This document shows positions 42,639 to 51,471 of a stretch of DNA of 64,000 bases, one piece after another. Source of the stretch: Candidatus Ozemobacteraceae bacterium (GTDB taxonomy: Bacteria > Muiribacteriota > Ozemobacteria > Ozemobacterales > Ozemobacteraceae). The stretch's first letter is position 1; every line of letters starts with the position of its first letter. Where the stretch lies: the NCBI GenBank assembly GCA_035373905.1, contig DAOSOK010000019.1, positions 1-64,000 of the forward strand. The letters run 5' to 3'. The notes below the pieces were generated by a model that did not search any database, had not been told where the DNA came from, and saw nothing but the letters and a program-made list of their open reading frames with translations. The position numbers and the translations under genes were made by a program.

Positions 42639-44642
42639 TTAAAACGATCGTATGAAGTCGAACCTGACCAGCGTTCCGGGGGCCCAGGCCTCGAGCATCT
42701 CCTGGTAGGAGCTGCGGCCGATGTTCCAGGCCGAGAACTTGATGTGTTCTTTCGAAGAGATGCGGTGCAGGAGGGAGGCTCCCGTCACCGAGTAGCTCGA
42801 CACGTTCCGCGTTCCGACGCCGGGAACGTCGCGTTTGTTGGTGTCGATGGTATCGCCGACCCAGTGCGTTTCGAGCTGCATGCTCGTTTTGTCGTCGAAG
42901 GCATGCCAGAACCCGATCCCGCCCTTCTTCTCGGCGTCGTACTGGAGCTCGCGACCCTGATTGTCTTCCGAGCGGAGCCACATGCCGCTCAGGAACAACC
43001 GGTTTCTGGGCGAGAAGTGCTTGCGAAGCTCGAACTCGATCCCGTGAATGTCGGCGCTGTCGCCGGGCTGCTGCGGATGGAACTTCCCGAAGATGCCGTA
43101 TCGGGCATACGCTGGATCGGCGATGAGCGGATCGAAGTTTTCCCAGATGATGTTCTTGTGGACCATGTTGAACCCGGTCAGACGGGCATAGAGTTCCCTG
43201 GGGAACATGTAATCGAGCGAGAGTTCCAGCGTGCGGATTTTTTCGGGTTCCATGTTCTGAGTGCCGCGGCCGCTCGGCTGGTCGATGTACGACTGCCAGT
43301 TCGAGGGCTCCTTGAACGCGCTGCCGTATCCGAATCTCGCGTGGCCTTTTGAATCGTCGAAGCTATACATCAGCGACAGGTGCGGGCTGAACACATCCTC
43401 GTAATCGGTGTGCGTGTCGTATCGTCCGCCGACGGTCAGCCGCCAGGGAGTGGAAAGCGTGATTTCGTCCTGGAAAAACAAATTGATGTTGTCCTTCGTG
43501 AACGACCTGCGCTCCGGAATAAAATCGTCCCCTTTATACGTTTCGGACCGAAGCCCGGTGCCGAACGAGAGCTGGTGACGCCTGCGGATCGCCATGTCGC
43601 GCTGAAGGTTGATGTACCATCTATACGAATCGATATTATAATTCAGGTCGGGCACGTCGGCAAAGTTATAGAAATTTTCGTCATACCCGTGCCAGCTCAC
43701 AACCATCGTGTCGCGTGCGCCATTCCGGCGTTCGGCCGAGGTGTGCCAGTCGATCCACTCCTCGCCGCGCTTCCAGGTATACAGCCGGTACACGCCGAAA
43801 TCGGCGCCGTCGTATTCCTGGTCGACGCGGCGCATGCCGACGTTTATTCTATTGTTTCCGAATTTATATTTGCCGTACAAATATCCCCAGGCGCGGTCGC
43901 TGTGGGCGTCTTCGCCGGGCCGGTTCCGGTCGCGGATGATGCCGGGGCCTTCCGTCGTGTTCATGTGGAGGTCCCAGAGCCAGGAGGTGGCCTTCGTGCG
44001 GCCGGCCACGGCCAGTTGGGAACGGGCCGTCTGGAACGTTTCCCAGCCCGCCTGGAATTTCCCCGTCAGATCGCCCTTGAGGTAATCCTCGGGATCGCGG
44101 GTGATGATATGCACGACGCCGAGAAACGCGTTCGCGCCGTAGAGGGCCGACCCCGGCCCGGAAAGCACCTCGATGCGCTTGATGTTGGAAAGGGGAAGCG
44201 TGATGTCGGTCCAGATACCGCCGTCACGAACGTCGTTGACCGGCACGCCGTCGACCATCCAGAGAATGCGCTCGTTGATGACGGACGCGCCGACCATGCC
44301 GCGGATCGACGTGTTCGTGAACTGCGAGAGCCAGGTTTTCGTCTGAAAACCGGGAATGCGCCGGAGAAGGTCGGAAAGCGTCATCGCGGGCGAGTTGAGG
44401 ATTTCCTCTTCGGTGATGACGTACATCGTCGCCGGCGAGGCATCCATCGCCGCCTCGCGCCTCGTCGCCGTCACGACCGCCTGGCAGAGGAGGTCATCGA
44501 GCGATACGTCCGAAATGTCCTTGAATTCCTTCACCGCCGGACCCGCCCAGGCGGCTGCGACGCAGAGCACCCACACGGAGAGCAGGAACGCCCACCGCCT
44601 CCGAACGCAAGCATTGACCGCATGTTGTTTTCGAGTTTGCAT
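42639..44642 (-). CDS. TonB-dependent outer-membrane receptor
   Basis: 667 residues. Signal peptide (RRWAFLLSVWVLCVAAAWA), then DVSLDDLLCQAVVTATRREA, the plug domain with ATMYVITEEEILNSPAMTLS, DLLRRIPGFQT, TNTSIRGM and VPVNDVRDGGIW, and a 22-strand barrel with alternating aromatics ending RFDFIRSF. The plug resembles receptors that travel with YfiR and a sensor kinase, rather than a defined siderophore or cobalamin transporter. The substrate is unknown; no cobalamin or other riboswitch was seen upstream. The ATG at 44642 has GGGAG seven bases upstream. AT-rich islands lie at 43618-43645 and 43840-43885. Confidence 0.9.
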   Translation of the reverse strand: MQTRKQHAVNACVRRRWAFLLSVWVLCVAAAWAGPAVKEFKDISDVSLDDLLCQAVVTATRREAAMDASPATMYVITEEEILNSPAMTLSDLLRRIPGFQTKTWLSQFTNTSIRGMVGASVINERILWMVDGVPVNDVRDGGIWTDITLPLSNIKRIEVLSGPGSALYGANAFLGVVHIITRDPEDYLKGDLTGKFQAGWETFQTARSQLAVAGRTKATSWLWDLHMNTTEGPGIIRDRNRPGEDAHSDRAWGYLYGKYKFGNNRINVGMRRVDQEYDGADFGVYRLYTWKRGEEWIDWHTSAERRNGARDTMVVSWHGYDENFYNFADVPDLNYNIDSYRWYINLQRDMAIRRRHQLSFGTGLRSETYKGDDFIPERRSFTKDNINLFFQDEITLSTPWRLTVGGRYDTHTDYEDVFSPHLSLMYSFDDSKGHARFGYGSAFKEPSNWQSYIDQPSGRGTQNMEPEKIRTLELSLDYMFPRELYARLTGFNMVHKNIIWENFDPLIADPAYARYGIFGKFHPQQPGDSADIHGIEFELRKHFSPRNRLFLSGMWLRSEDNQGRELQYDAEKKGGIGFWHAFDDKTSMQLETHWVGDTIDTNKRDVPGVGTRNVSSYSVTGASLLHRISSKEHIKFSAWNIGRSSYQEMLEAWAPGTLVRFDFIRSF

Positions 44643-44786
44643 CAGGAGTCTCCCAAAATGTTCGCCAATGTTTTCTCTTCTCTTTGTTTTGGCGTGTCTT
44701 TGTTCCCGACAGTGCCGGGATACATACTGCAATGATCGAATATCCGGAAGGATAGACAAAATTCTCCATCCTGTCCAGTCATTCTC

Positions 44787-44815
44787 TTGACACCACTCCC
44801 ATCACGGCTTAGGGT
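44787..44815 (+). promoter_or_regulatory. Sigma-70-type promoter of thiT
   Basis: Perfect -35 TTGACA (44787-44792), a 17-base spacer and a poor -10 TAGGGT (44810-44815). It lies just before the candidate start codons; no TPP-riboswitch elements are visible. Confidence 0.5.
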
Positions 44816-44827
44816 ATGCGTTTCAGG

Positions 44828-45448
44828 ATGACCAGCAAACCTTCACGAATCCCCGCCGGCAAGCCGGAACAAAACGGTTCCGGCCCATTGCCGCCTCCTC
44901 CGGGATCGTCCGCAGGACGTCTTCACATGACGGCCGAGACGGGAATCCTCGTCGCCCTCGCGCTCGCCCTCGGCCAGTTCAGGCTGTTCGAACTCCCCGC
45001 AGGCGGCTCGCTTTCTCTGGGAAGCCTTCCGCTTCTCCTGCTGGCCGCGCGGCAGGGCTGGCGGCGGGGCGTTTCGGCCGGCTTTCTCGCCGGCCTGCTC
45101 ATCACGCTTCGCCGGCCGACCATCGTTCATCCGGTTCAGTATCTGCTCGATTACCCGCTCGCCCATGCGGTTCTCGGCCTGGCCGGTCTCTGGCGATGGA
45201 CGCATCCCGGAAAAGCGGCAGCGGCGGTGACATTTGCAAGCAGTCTGAGACTGCTCTGCCATGTCACCGCCGGCGCTGTGTTCTTCGCCTCACCCGGAAT
45301 CTCTTCCGGCTCGGCGATCGCGACGTCGGTCTTCTACAACCTCGGCCACATGCTTCCGGAAACCGCCGTCAACGCCGCGCTCGCGGCGTGGCTGGCTTCC
45401 GGGCACCCCCGGCTGGTCGGAAACCCGCCGGCCGGCGTCAGAGATTGA
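44828..45448 (+). CDS. ThiT-family thiamine transporter, S component-like
   Basis: About 206 residues, six helices. The core reads SLGSLPLLLLAARQGWRRGV, VHPVQYLLDYPLAHAVLGLAG and LLCHVTAGAVFFA, matching ThiT, the thiamine-binding subunit of ECF transporters; the conserved Tyr-Pro and His-Val segments are typical. The first 35 or so residues are Pro/Gly-rich and may not be translated: ATGs at 44816, 44828 and 44927 are possible, the last with AGGA upstream. ECF ATPases are not in the window. Confidence 0.75.
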   Translation: MTSKPSRIPAGKPEQNGSGPLPPPPGSSAGRLHMTAETGILVALALALGQFRLFELPAGGSLSLGSLPLLLLAARQGWRRGVSAGFLAGLLITLRRPTIVHPVQYLLDYPLAHAVLGLAGLWRWTHPGKAAAAVTFASSLRLLCHVTAGAVFFASPGISSGSAIATSVFYNLGHMLPETAVNAALAAWLASGHPRLVGNPPAGVRD

Positions 45449-45469
45449 TCGTCCGACGCCGAAAACGCA

Positions 45470-45661
45470 TCAGAAGACCGGGGTCACCTTGTCGCTGCCG
45501 AGACACTTGGTGCAGACGTATCCGCGCACCAGCTTGCCGCGAAGCATGACGCGCTTGCGCTGAAGGTTGACGCTCCAGCGCCGCTTCGTGCGCCGATGCG
45601 AGTGGCTGAGCTGATAGCTGACCTGGGGGCCGCGTTCACAAACCAGACAATACCGAGACAT
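45470..45661 (-). CDS. rpmB: 50S ribosomal protein L28
   Basis: 63 residues. MSRYCLVCERGPQVSYQLSH and RTKRRWSVNLQRKRV are L28 signatures; CLVC with YVCTKC gives the four-Cys zinc-binding (C+) form. GGAGG eight bases before the ATG at 45661 fixes the start; an in-frame GTG directly after the site is rejected. It stands alone with its own promoter. Confidence 0.95.
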   Translation of the reverse strand: MSRYCLVCERGPQVSYQLSHSHRRTKRRWSVNLQRKRVMLRGKLVRGYVCTKCLGSDKVTPVF

Positions 45662-45697
45662 TTGTGTCACCTCCGAACAAAGGTCGAGTGGTTCTGT

Positions 45698-45726
45698 ATA
45701 CTACCAGAATTTCACCGACGATGCAA
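45698..45726 (-). promoter_or_regulatory. Sigma-70-type promoter of rpmB
   Basis: On the minus strand TTGCAT (45726-45721), a 17-base spacer and TAGTAT (45703-45698), about 35 bases before the start codon. Confidence 0.65.
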
Positions 45727-45914
45727 CGACATTGTACACCATCATCGTTTTTCATCTCCTTTCATTCGCTGCGGTCCGGTGCCCGGTCTGTGTGTGAATT
45801 TGCCTGCCAATCCCCAGATGGCGCTGCTGAAATCCTCTTTCCCAGCGATTGTCCTAAGATGGAGACGCCCGCCTTCCGATAGTTCTACAAAAGGCTTTCA
45901 TCGGAGGTCGGTTC

Positions 45915-47681
45915 ATGTCACTTCTGCAGAACAGGCGATACGCTCTCTTCCTTGTCGCCGTCATTCTTCTCGCCGCCGCCCTGGGCGGCTGTACGAACGC
46001 GAACTCCATCGCCGGCATCGACACGACGGAAACGACCACCACCGCGCTCACAGACACATCCTCGACTCCAACGTCGGCGAACCTCTCCCCCATCCTGCAC
46101 CTGACCTCCTCGAACGCGATGGTGGGCGTCGAAGGGGAAGTGACGCTGACGGCGGATGCCATCGATCCCGACGGAGATCCGGTCCAGCTCAACTGGACGG
46201 CATCAGGCGGCGTGATCATCAGGAACGTTTCGAATATGGCCGTCTGGAAAGCCCCCTCCACCACGGGATGCTTCGAAATCTCCTGTCTCGCTTCCGACGG
46301 GAAGGGCGGTGCAACGTCGTCGAAACTGAACGTCTCCGTCGTTGGCGGCCGTGTCTACCGTGTGACGGTTCAGGTGAACAGAGCGTCGCTTCTCGTCAAC
46401 CAAGCGGGATCGACGGTCGACGGCGAATGGCTTCCGCTCGCCCAGGCCAAGGTGACGATTCCGTCGCTCAACCTCGTCGGAATAACCGATGCGGAAGGAA
46501 AAGCGGAGATCGCGCTCGACGGCGGAACCTCCGTGGCCAGTTCAGCCGAAATACACATCGCGTATCTCGACTGGAACCTCCGATACGTGTCGCAGTTCCC
46601 CGCCAACGGCAGTTCGATCAACGACACCGTGCAGTTTCACCCGGGATATGAAGAAGCATCGATTGCGGTCGGGCGCGGCGATTCGTTTGCCTCGCGCCGC
46701 GGCAGCGTCGAACTCGTCGTGCTTGGCGACGTCGCCGGCGAAGCTCTTCCGCTGAACGAAGTGCTGGTCAACGCCGGTTCGAGCCAGCTCTCGACGAGCA
46801 ACGGCAGGGCGTTTCTGACCGTCGACGCCGCCCAGGGAGAGACGACGATCTCGGTCTCGAAGAGCGGCTACACCGAGCGGAGAGACCTGGTGCTGCCCGT
46901 GGTGCTCGACGGGCTGACGCTGGTTCGGATCAAGCTGCAAAGCCAGAACGCAATTCCGATCACGGATCCGATCATTTCCTGGGCCCGGCCGTATAACGGT
47001 CAGAAGGAACTGCCCGTCACAACCGCGTTCGAGGTCGGCTTCGGGCAGGCTATGGACAAAGCGTCGATCTTCGACGAGTTCGAGATGATCGTCGAGGTCG
47101 AGGGTGGAATCACGGCCGCGATCACGGGTGCGGCGGTGCCGTCGTATTTCACGACCGAATGGTCGGGCGACACCGTGCTTCGATTCCGACCGAAGACCGC
47201 CTTGGCAGCGCAGAAGCGATACAAGGTGATGCTGTCGAAGTGGGCTGCGCGCACGGCGGACGGCAGGGTGCTCCGCAGCTACGGCGGCGTCTTCGCGACG
47301 TTCACGACGGCCGCCGACCCGGCTCCCGTCATCGTCTCGACCTCGCCGCGGAACGGCGACACCGGTATATCCCGTATCGGCCCGTTCCTGGTGAAGTTCA
47401 GCCGGCCGATGGATCGCTCGAGCCTGACGCGCGGGCTGAAGCTCGATATCACCGACGAGACGGCGAAGGCCAGCGTTTCCATCAGCGGTGCGGCTCTCGA
47501 ATCCGAATTCAAAATCACCTGGTCGGAAGACGACACCCTGCTGTCGCTCGTTCCCGTCAGGACGCTGAGAGCACGATCTCCCTATCTCGTCCGGATCACG
47601 AGCGCGGACCTCCGGTCGAAATCAGGGCTCGCCGTCGCCGGTCTGTCGCAGCTCTGGGTGCGCTTCACGACGGGTAACTGA
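45915..47681 (+). CDS. Lipoprotein with Ig-like domains (PKD-like plus two Big_5)
   Basis: 588 residues. The signal peptide ends LLAAALGGC, a lipobox. After a Thr-rich linker comes a PKD/cadherin-like domain (DAIDPDGDPVQLNWTASGG). Next are carboxypeptidase-regulatory-like repeats (AQAKVTIPSLNLVGITDAEG, VLVNAGSSQLSTSNGRAFL), then two Big_5 domains, each opening with a Pro-x-x-Gly block (ISWARPYNGQKELPVTTAFE, TSPRNGDTGISRIGPFLVKF). Surface or periplasmic adhesive/structural role inferred. GGAGG seven bases before the ATG. Confidence 0.8.
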   Translation: MSLLQNRRYALFLVAVILLAAALGGCTNANSIAGIDTTETTTTALTDTSSTPTSANLSPILHLTSSNAMVGVEGEVTLTADAIDPDGDPVQLNWTASGGVIIRNVSNMAVWKAPSTTGCFEISCLASDGKGGATSSKLNVSVVGGRVYRVTVQVNRASLLVNQAGSTVDGEWLPLAQAKVTIPSLNLVGITDAEGKAEIALDGGTSVASSAEIHIAYLDWNLRYVSQFPANGSSINDTVQFHPGYEEASIAVGRGDSFASRRGSVELVVLGDVAGEALPLNEVLVNAGSSQLSTSNGRAFLTVDAAQGETTISVSKSGYTERRDLVLPVVLDGLTLVRIKLQSQNAIPITDPIISWARPYNGQKELPVTTAFEVGFGQAMDKASIFDEFEMIVEVEGGITAAITGAAVPSYFTTEWSGDTVLRFRPKTALAAQKRYKVMLSKWAARTADGRVLRSYGGVFATFTTAADPAPVIVSTSPRNGDTGISRIGPFLVKFSRPMDRSSLTRGLKLDITDETAKASVSISGAALESEFKITWSEDDTLLSLVPVRTLRARSPYLVRITSADLRSKSGLAVAGLSQLWVRFTTGN

Positions 47682-47693
47682 GGGCTCCGGGGG

Positions 47694-49004
47694 TCAGATG
47701 CCGGTCCGGAACACGAGGGTCGGAATCGTATCGAGCAGGATCATCAGATCGAGCGAGATCGACATGTTCTCGATATAGTAGAGATCGTATTCTATATGCG
47801 TATGTATAGGAAGATTCGCCGTTCGGGCGTAGACCTGCCATAGTCCCGTGATGCCGGGACGGACCTTGAGCCGCTTCGCTTCGAGCGGAGTGTATTCCCT
47901 GACGATGAACGGCATTTCGGGCCGCGGCCCGACGAGGCTCATGTCGCCGGCCAGCACGTTCCAGAGCTGCGGGAGCTCGTCGAGACCGGAAGAACGGAGG
48001 ATCGCGCCGATCCGGGTGATCCGCGGGTCGGCCCGGTCCGTCGGCGTCGGAGCGTAGGCGTCGGCGTCGGCGAACATCGTCCGAAACTTGTAGATCGTGA
48101 ACTCGCGGCCGTCGCGCCCCACCCGCGTCTGCCGGAACAGGATCGGTCCCGGCGAGTCGAGCTTGATCAGCAGGGAAAAGGTGAGCCCGAGCGGGGCGAG
48201 AACGACCAGGAACGTCGCCGACACAAGCACGTCGATCGCCCGCTTGGCCGCGAGAACGAGCGTGCGCGACGCGGGAGAGGACACGCTCAGCATCACGGCG
48301 CCGTCGAAGAAGCCGCCCGCGATCTGGCGCAGATACAGGTTGCCGAATGACGGCACCAGGTGCAGGAGGATGGCCGGGTTGCGCGACCGCTCGCGGAGCT
48401 CCCAGAGCTGTTCGTAGGCGATGCGGTCCCCGAAGATGAACACCTCGTCGATATGCTCGGAGGCGATCACCTCTGGCAACGGCACGCCGGCCCCTGCCGC
48501 GATGATGTCGGCACCGAGAGAAGGGTGCTCCCGGAGGCGTTTCTCGAACAGATCGAGCGCCGCTCCCGATCCGGCAAGGATGACCCGCCGGCGGCCCCAG
48601 CCGCGCACATGGAGGGTTTCCCGGAGTCTGTGGGCGACCTGTCTGCCGATGCCGCCAACGCAGACGAACGTCAGCCACCAGAAGAAGAGCACGAGTCGCG
48701 AGTAGTCGTAGGCATGGTACAGGAACGTGCCCGCCATGAGGAGCAGGAACAGGATGATCGAGGTCTTGAAGTGCAGAAGCAGTTCATCGAGCCTGAACAG
48801 CAGGAGTTTCCGCTCGTAGCCCCCCCGCCAGAGGAGCAGAAGGTGCCAGATCAGAACGGCTGCGCCGACGAGAAACGCATACTGACGGGGATTTCGCAGA
48901 TACGGCTCGACGTGGAACAGGAATTCGGAGGTGCGGAGCAGATAGGCGATCGCCGCCGAAAGACAGATCGTTATCGTGTCAGCTATAAAATTCAGCGCCG
49001 ACAT
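47694..49004 (-). CDS. Polyprenyl glycosylphosphotransferase (bacterial sugar transferase, WbaP/WcaJ type)
   Basis: 436 residues. Four N-terminal helices, a CoA-binding-like nucleotide fold (RRVILAGSGAALDLFEKRL), one more helix, and the catalytic domain with LDSPGPILFRQTRVGRDG, FTIYKFRTMFADAD, GLDELPQLWNVLAGDMSLVG and VRPGITGLWQVYART. It puts the first sugar-1-phosphate on undecaprenyl phosphate, starting exopolysaccharide or O-antigen synthesis. Co-directional with the PH-like gene three bases upstream. A strong AT-rich island lies at 47771-47812. Confidence 0.92.
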   Translation of the reverse strand: MSALNFIADTITICLSAAIAYLLRTSEFLFHVEPYLRNPRQYAFLVGAAVLIWHLLLLWRGGYERKLLLFRLDELLLHFKTSIILFLLLMAGTFLYHAYDYSRLVLFFWWLTFVCVGGIGRQVAHRLRETLHVRGWGRRRVILAGSGAALDLFEKRLREHPSLGADIIAAGAGVPLPEVIASEHIDEVFIFGDRIAYEQLWELRERSRNPAILLHLVPSFGNLYLRQIAGGFFDGAVMLSVSSPASRTLVLAAKRAIDVLVSATFLVVLAPLGLTFSLLIKLDSPGPILFRQTRVGRDGREFTIYKFRTMFADADAYAPTPTDRADPRITRIGAILRSSGLDELPQLWNVLAGDMSLVGPRPEMPFIVREYTPLEAKRLKVRPGITGLWQVYARTANLPIHTHIEYDLYYIENMSISLDLMILLDTIPTLVFRTGI

Positions 49005-49007
49005 CGA

Positions 49008-49853
49008 TCAACGGCCGTCGTCCAGGGCACAGAAAAGCCGATACCAGAGGAACCCGACCGCGAGAGAAACAAGCGTGGCGACAGCCGTATAACGCCATCC
49101 CGGTCCTTCCCCGAACGCCAGCCTGACGTCCGGCGGGCTTACCGGCTGAGCTCCCGCAGAATCCGGGGATTGGGCGGAAGAGGCTCCGGCGCCGGCGGAA
49201 CGCCCTGTCTCACGTGTTCCCATCGGTCTCGCGAGGCGCACGTCGGGCACGGTGGCCGGGGCAGCCGGTTCCGCCGGGCCGACGTCCGGGCCGACGTCCG
49301 GGCCGCCCGGCGGGGATTGAACGCCCTGGGTCGCCCGTTCGGGATCGCCAACCCGCGGGGAGCCGATCGCCGGGACCGTCGACACGGTCGTGATCGGTGG
49401 CGCGGGCGGTGACGGCGGGCGGGCATCGGACGACGGCGCAAGAAGGGGTTCCCCGGGCTTGATCGGGGGATGTCCCTCGGCCTGAAACTCGATCAGGTCG
49501 GCGAGTTCCTCGCAGAAGTCTTCGAGAGAATCGCGCTGCTCGCGGGGAAACGAGACGCGGGTGATGTTCTGCGGGGCCGAACGGGGCGTGAACGTGAGCG
49601 TATACCCGCGTTTGCTTTGAAAATACAGGATCGAATCGATATCGCGCCGCATCAGAAGGGCGACGACGGCTCCCTTCCCGAACTCCCGGGTATGAAAATA
49701 CACCGTCCGGTCGGTGAGCACCATCCACAGTTCCCCCATGCGACCGACCACCCCCGAGGCGGAGGAAATGGCCTTCCGGACGGTCTCGCCTTCGGAAAGA
49801 TACAGTTGCAGGTCTCGCAGAACGGATTCGGGAAGCTGCGGCGTCGTTTCCAT
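49008..49853 (-). CDS. PH-like domain protein with Pro-rich linker and C-terminal helix
   Basis: 281 residues, not a named family. Residues 1-125 look like a bacterial PH-like domain (LSEGETVRKAISSASG, GELWMVLTDRTVYFHTREFG, SILYFQSKRGYTLTFT). A long Pro/Ala/Gly linker follows, with tandem PDVGPDVGP and a repeated PDVRLA, then one C-terminal helix (YTAVATLVSLAVGFLWYRLF). A tail-anchored cytoplasmic protein is predicted. Translationally close to the sugar transferase, it may localise or regulate that enzyme (inferred). Confidence 0.65.
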   Translation of the reverse strand: METTPQLPESVLRDLQLYLSEGETVRKAISSASGVVGRMGELWMVLTDRTVYFHTREFGKGAVVALLMRRDIDSILYFQSKRGYTLTFTPRSAPQNITRVSFPREQRDSLEDFCEELADLIEFQAEGHPPIKPGEPLLAPSSDARPPSPPAPPITTVSTVPAIGSPRVGDPERATQGVQSPPGGPDVGPDVGPAEPAAPATVPDVRLARPMGTRETGRSAGAGASSAQSPDSAGAQPVSPPDVRLAFGEGPGWRYTAVATLVSLAVGFLWYRLFCALDDGR

Positions 49854-49902
49854 GCCGCCATGCTAGCGCAATCGGGGAATAACGGCAAGCCACGCGCGAC
49901 CA

Positions 49903-49911
49903 TGATATAAT
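49903..49911 (+). promoter_or_regulatory. Extended -10 promoter giving a nearly leaderless GT39 mRNA
   Basis: TGA-TATAAT (49903-49911), a perfect -10 with the TGn extension and no good -35. The ATG lies eight bases after it, so transcription should start at or next to the start codon; there is no ribosome site. Confidence 0.65.
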
Positions 49912-49919
49912 CGCTGGCC

Positions 49920-51461
49920 ATGAACGACTCACCTCTTCCGCCAGAAAACCGGGGGGGCTCCCCCGGTCGCGACTCCGTCTGGGAACAGCGGTTCTGGCTC
50001 GTTCTCATTTTTTTCTGGCTCGCCAGGCTCGCCATGGCCCTCGTTCTCGATCTCACCCCCGATGAGGCCTACTACTGGGAACTCGCGCGCCGCCCCGACT
50101 GGTCGTATTTCGACCATCCGCCTCTCGTCGCCTGGATGATTGCCCTCGCGCGCCTGCCGTTCGGCGACACCCCTCTCGCCGTCCGCCTGCCGGCCCTGCT
50201 GAGCATGCCCGTCATCTGCCGGGCCCTCTACCTCATCGGCCGCGACGGCCTCGGAAGCGCGCGGACAGGCTTTTTCGCCGCCCTGATCCCGAACCTGACC
50301 CCTGCGGGCTTCACGCTCGGCCTCGTCACGACGCCCGACGTTCCCCTCGCCCTCTTCTGGAGCCTAGGAACCGTGGCCTTCCTCCGGATTCTGGGGAACG
50401 ACGCCGCGCAGAACTGGGTGTTTCTCGGCGTCTGCCTCGCGTTCGGCGCCCTCGGAAAATACAACATGATATTTTTCGTGCCGGCCGTCGCGATCGTCAT
50501 TCTCTGGTATTCCGAGTGGCGCAATCGCGTGCTGACCGGCCGCTTCTGGGCGATGGTGGGGCTCGCCGCCCTCGGCACGCTTCCGATCCTCTATTGGAAC
50601 AGCCAGAACGAATGGGCGTCGTTCAGGTTCCAGTTCGCGCACGGGTTCCGGCCGAGTTCCCGCGGCGTCCTCGCCAATATCGGGGAGTTTCTGGGCGGCC
50701 AGCTCGGCACGATCGGGCCGGTGCTGTTCCCCCTGTTCTGGTGGATCGGCGGGAAGGCCGTTCTCGACGGCGTTCGGCGCAGAGAGCCGGCGCGGCTGTT
50801 TCTCGGCATTCTCGCGCTTCCGATGATGCTGTTTTTCGTCAAGCGCGGCCTCGCCTCGAAGGTCGAGGCGAACTGGCCGCAGATCGCATATCTGAGCCTC
50901 ATGCCCCTGACGGCCGAGTGGCTTCTCGCCGCCGAGGGGAAGCTCCGTTCGCGGCTCGGCTGGGTTCTCGGACCATCCGCCCTGCTCACGCTGCTGGTCG
51001 TCGTCCAGGCGATGACCCTGGTTCTGCCTCTCCCTCCACGCGCCGACGTCTCCACCCGCCTGCACGGCTGGGAGCAGATGGGAAAAGCTGTCCGCGGGCT
51101 CGACGAGCAATTCGGGCGCGCAGCGCTCTTCGTGGGCCAGGGCGGTCCCCTGACCGCGCTGGTCGCCTTCTACGGCCGTATTCCCCCGGAGCGGGTGGCC
51201 GAGATTCACGGGCAGGGCCACTGGCAGTTCTGGTGGAAAAACAGACAACCCGCGTCCGGATCGAACGTGGTGTATGTGAGCACCGACGAGCCCGGTTCCG
51301 AAGCCCCCCTGTTCGGAGCGGCCTGCGAAACGGTGCTCGCCTCCGAAACTCTTCCGATCCGCTCGCGAGGTCGTCTCGTCCGCACCCTCGTCTTCACCCC
51401 GATGGCGGGATATCGCGGCGGCGTGCGTTTCGAGTTTCCCAAGGGATATGAAAAATACTGA
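49920..51461 (+). CDS. Glycosyltransferase family 39 (ArnT/PMT-like)
   Basis: 513 residues, about eleven helices. The first periplasmic loop has DLTPDEAYYWELARRPDWSY followed by FDHPPLVAW, the GT39/PMT_2 signature with the catalytic Asp-Glu. It would use a polyprenyl-phosphate sugar to modify lipid A or a surface glycan. The GT2 dolichol-phosphate-mannose-synthase-like gene two genes downstream can make that donor. Predicted leaderless. Confidence 0.87.
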   Translation: MNDSPLPPENRGGSPGRDSVWEQRFWLVLIFFWLARLAMALVLDLTPDEAYYWELARRPDWSYFDHPPLVAWMIALARLPFGDTPLAVRLPALLSMPVICRALYLIGRDGLGSARTGFFAALIPNLTPAGFTLGLVTTPDVPLALFWSLGTVAFLRILGNDAAQNWVFLGVCLAFGALGKYNMIFFVPAVAIVILWYSEWRNRVLTGRFWAMVGLAALGTLPILYWNSQNEWASFRFQFAHGFRPSSRGVLANIGEFLGGQLGTIGPVLFPLFWWIGGKAVLDGVRRREPARLFLGILALPMMLFFVKRGLASKVEANWPQIAYLSLMPLTAEWLLAAEGKLRSRLGWVLGPSALLTLLVVVQAMTLVLPLPPRADVSTRLHGWEQMGKAVRGLDEQFGRAALFVGQGGPLTALVAFYGRIPPERVAEIHGQGHWQFWWKNRQPASGSNVVYVSTDEPGSEAPLFGAACETVLASETLPIRSRGRLVRTLVFTPMAGYRGGVRFEFPKGYEKY

Positions 51462-51471
51462 ACGGAATACG

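Noticed and set aside
44643..44815. Cobalamin riboswitch ahead of the TonB-dependent receptor
   Set aside because: No B12-box sequence was seen in the leader, and the receptor travels with YfiR and a kinase rather than Btu genes.
44760..44827. TPP riboswitch upstream of the ThiT-like gene
   Set aside because: No CTGAGA-type or other conserved thi-box elements are visible, and the leader is too short.
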